This document shows positions 35,240 to 37,032 of a stretch of DNA of 37,032 bases, in pieces (position 1 is the first letter of the stretch; the number at the start of each line of letters is the position of its first letter). Location of the stretch: assembly GCA_019359285.1 (NCBI GenBank), contig JAHHHQ010000005.1, forward strand, positions 1 to 37,032, given 5' to 3'. This DNA is from Nodosilinea sp. WJT8-NPBG4 (GTDB taxonomy: Bacteria > Cyanobacteriota > Cyanobacteriia > Phormidesmidales > Phormidesmidaceae). The notes below the pieces were generated by a model. The model was not told the DNA's origin. It saw only the letters and a list, made by a program, of their open reading frames with translations, and made no database searches. A program made the translations under genes and the position numbers.

Positions 35240-36533
35240 TAATGGACAGCCCATCCAGCAGCACCGAAGGCGTGTAGCAGGAGCCATTCCAGTCGCCGTC
35301 GCTGCCCAGCTCCACATTGTCTTTGAGGGCGGTGTAGATATTGCCTGCCACCATAGTGTCTTTGACACGACCCACCAACTTACCCCGGTGAATGCGGTAG
35401 CCCAAGTCGATGTTTACCGAAAAGTCGCCCGCGATACCCGGGTCACCGCCCAAAATTTGGTCTACCAGCACCCCGTTGTCGATGCTGGCAATCAGTGCTT
35501 CTAGGGATCGCGTACCCGGCTCAACCAGGGTGTTGTAGAGGCTAGGGGTAGGGTAGCTGCCCAGGCCAGGCCGAAAGCCGTTGCCCGTGGACCCGGCCCC
35601 CAGGGTACGACCGACGGCGCGATCGCAGTAAAACAGCGCCACTGCCCCTTTATCGATAAACACCAGTCGCTGAGTGGGGGTGCCCTCATCGTCAAAGGGG
35701 CAGCTAAACGGCCCCGCCTCCGGGTCTTGTAGCAGCGTCACACGGGGCGAGGTCATCTGTTCGCCCAGGGCGCTGCTCCAAGGGGACGATCGCTCCACCA
35801 CCCGCTTGCCACTGAGGGCTGACTGAAGCGTGCCCCAAATCATATCGGCGGCTTTGGCGGTAAAGATCACCGGCATGCGTCCGGTGTTGACCTCGGCGGA
35901 TTCCTCAGCCCAGGCTAGCCGCTGCAACACCTGATCGACCAAAGCATCTATCTCCAGGCGATCGCGCTGGGTTTGGCCATCGCTGACGCTCAAAAAATCA
36001 TCGCCCCTCACCCAGTCGGCCGACAGGTAGCTGCTCAGGGTCGCATCGCTGTAGTGGCAGTCGAGCCCTTTGGTGTTGAGAATCCGAGTGGTTTCCACAT
36101 CGCACTCTACATCCACGCCGCAGATCACCTCAGGGTAGGCACTGCGAATGCGATCGATCATGGCCTGTCCCCATTCGATCAACTGCTCCACCGGCACCTC
36201 CTGGCCCATGTCGGGGTAGTGGTGGCTGTTACCTGCGACCAGGTCAATGGTTTCGGGCTCGTTGAGGGCGCTAATTGCGAGGGCCTTATCGATGATGGCC
36301 TCAGGGTCAACATTACCGTAGGCCACCGCCAGCCCAGGCCGACCATTGATCCAGAGGCGCAGGGCAGTGCCCAGGGCAGCAGAGGTTTCAAGCTGTTTGA
36401 GCCGGTTGGCTTCAAAAAAGACAGGGCGCGATCGCGATCGTGATTGCAGCACCTCCGCTGCTTCGGCTCCCCGTTTGAGGGCCAGGTCTATGAGTTTTTC
36501 AGCTAAGGAATCGTCGGTAAGACCAGACACCAT
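35229..36533 (-). CDS. pmbA: TldE/PmbA family protein (TldD-TldE protease system)
   Basis: TldD and TldE form a heterodimeric metalloprotease that trims unfolded peptides, for example in microcin and antitoxin processing. This 434-residue protein has the N-terminal LAEKLIDLALKRGAEAAEV helix, the ALGTALRLWINGRPGLAV sheet typical of the family, and the C-terminal half with DIDLGYRIHRGKL-type text (here VNIDLGYRIHRGKLVG). The TldD-type zinc motif HExxxH is absent, as expected for the TldE partner. No tldD gene is in the window; in cyanobacteria the two may be separate. ATG 36533 is the only strong start seen. The gene overlaps the convergent nei frame by 11 bases. Confidence 0.88.
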   Translation of the reverse strand: MVSGLTDDSLAEKLIDLALKRGAEAAEVLQSRSRSRPVFFEANRLKQLETSAALGTALRLWINGRPGLAVAYGNVDPEAIIDKALAISALNEPETIDLVAGNSHHYPDMGQEVPVEQLIEWGQAMIDRIRSAYPEVICGVDVECDVETTRILNTKGLDCHYSDATLSSYLSADWVRGDDFLSVSDGQTQRDRLEIDALVDQVLQRLAWAEESAEVNTGRMPVIFTAKAADMIWGTLQSALSGKRVVERSSPWSSALGEQMTSPRVTLLQDPEAGPFSCPFDDEGTPTQRLVFIDKGAVALFYCDRAVGRTLGAGSTGNGFRPGLGSYPTPSLYNTLVEPGTRSLEALIASIDNGVLVDQILGGDPGIAGDFSVNIDLGYRIHRGKLVGRVKDTMVAGNIYTALKDNVELGSDGDWNGSCYTPSVLLDGLSITSG

Positions 36534-36714
36534 GGCAGTTAGCGGGCAGGGGCGTAACAGAGCTACTTCATCTTCCCGGATTGCGGTACCCCTGCAAAGG
36601 GCACAGATCTAGATAGCTCATCCCAAAAATCCGCTTCGCCAACTGTTTTCTGCGGGTTTTCAGCTCTGGGTCGTCTATGAACCCGATTCAGCGGTAGAAT
36701 AGCAACGCCCCTTT

Positions 36715-36799
36715 GGAGAGGTGGCAGAGTGGTTGAATGCGGCAGTCTCGAAAACTGCTTTGGGGAAACCCAACGAGGGTTCGAATCCCTCCCTCTCCG
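36715..36799 (+). tRNA. tRNA-Ser (anticodon CGA)
   Basis: An 85-base class II tRNA. Acceptor stem GGAGAGG pairs with CCTCTCC. The anticodon arm GCAGT-CTCGAAA-ACTGC gives anticodon CGA. The long variable arm (TTGGGGAAACCCAA) is typical of serine tRNA, and the T-loop TTCGAAT is intact. Discriminator base is G. CCA is not encoded. Confidence 0.95.
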
Positions 36800-36920
36800 T
36801 CCCGTGATTTAAGGCTTTCAGCCCTTAATCCTAGCTGCGACTCCCCAGCAGTCTGGGCAGATTTTTATACCCAAAATGCTTTAACTGCGCGAAAAATTAG
36901 ATCAAAGCTAGGGCGTGTAA

Positions 36921-37032
36921 TCAATTAAGCCAGATGACGACAGCTGCCATATAAATCGCACTGAGAAACGTCTCGGCTAACTTGTCGTAGCGGGTCGCAA
37001 TCGCTCGATACTGCTTGAGCTTGGCAAAGAAA
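36921..37032 (-). mobile_element. C-terminal end of an IS5-type transposase, cut by the window edge
   Basis: The minus frame entering from the right edge reads FFAKLKQYRAIATRYDKLAE, then a hydrophobic end with IYMAAVVIWLN and a stop at 36921. The R-Y-D-K-L-A motif near the C-terminus is characteristic of IS5-group (DDE) transposases. The element's left end and inverted repeat should lie between about 36905 and 36921 (AGGGCGTGTAATCAA), but its exact boundary cannot be fixed without the other end. Confidence 0.8.

Overview
The window reads as a chromosomal segment of a fairly GC-rich filamentous-type cyanobacterium. The evidence is the very frequent GCGATCGC (HIP1) octamer, a light-dependent protochlorophyllide reductase, a cyanobacterial second EF-G, a cyanobacteriochrome photoreceptor and several small proteins of a cyanobacterial kind. 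A Leptolyngbya/Nodosilinea-like organism is a plausible guess, but the genus is inferred. No rRNA or CRISPR array is visible.

Layout. Positions 1-5403 form a visibly AT-richer block: one small cyanobacterial protein, then two coupled minus-strand genes for AAA/STAND-like ATPases, the second a membrane protein containing about 27 copies of a 12-bp tandem repeat. This block abuts the 3' end of a tRNA-Pro gene (5567-5640), as an integrated island would. From 6005 to 10885 lie housekeeping genes: a phosphohexomutase, protochlorophyllide reductase (por) and an EF-G paralogue. Positions 11400-14700 hold short accessory genes: a DM13-like protein, a duplicated His-rich protein, a deleted membrane-protein pseudogene, DUF2267, DUF4142 and a membrane protein.

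Positions 15113-19006 encode a signalling operon. A GAF-LOV hybrid histidine kinase with two receiver domains and an HPt, interrupted by a frameshift, overlaps a response regulator with an intact GGDEF diguanylate cyclase. Further on (25501-27717) is an EAL-cyanobacteriochrome-GGDEF protein with the two-cysteine DXCF signature. The window therefore holds two apparent light inputs to cyclic-di-GMP. Between them are a holin-like membrane protein, a gamma-glutamyltransferase, a CNT nucleoside transporter, a zinc-ribbon protein, a ribokinase-like kinase and the TIGR02587/TIGR02588 pair.

Positions 27907-31602 carry a sugar O-acetyltransferase, a cyanuric acid hydrolase/barbiturase family enzyme and, just upstream of the latter on the same strand, a divergent transketolase-like enzyme. 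Positions 31860-32820 are a small decayed toxin-antitoxin-like patch (AbrB-like, DUF4160 with a premature stop, DUF2442). The right end holds a 55-aa minus-strand gene, a secreted TPR protein, an endonuclease VIII (nei) gene with a one-base frameshift, a TldE/PmbA-type protein, a tRNA-Ser and the C-terminal end of an IS5-type transposase cut by the window edge.

The strongest candidates for something new are the two-ATPase block beside tRNA-Pro and the paired light-to-cyclic-di-GMP proteins. Two frameshifts (kinase, nei) could be real decay or base-calling errors and should be checked against reads before function is argued.
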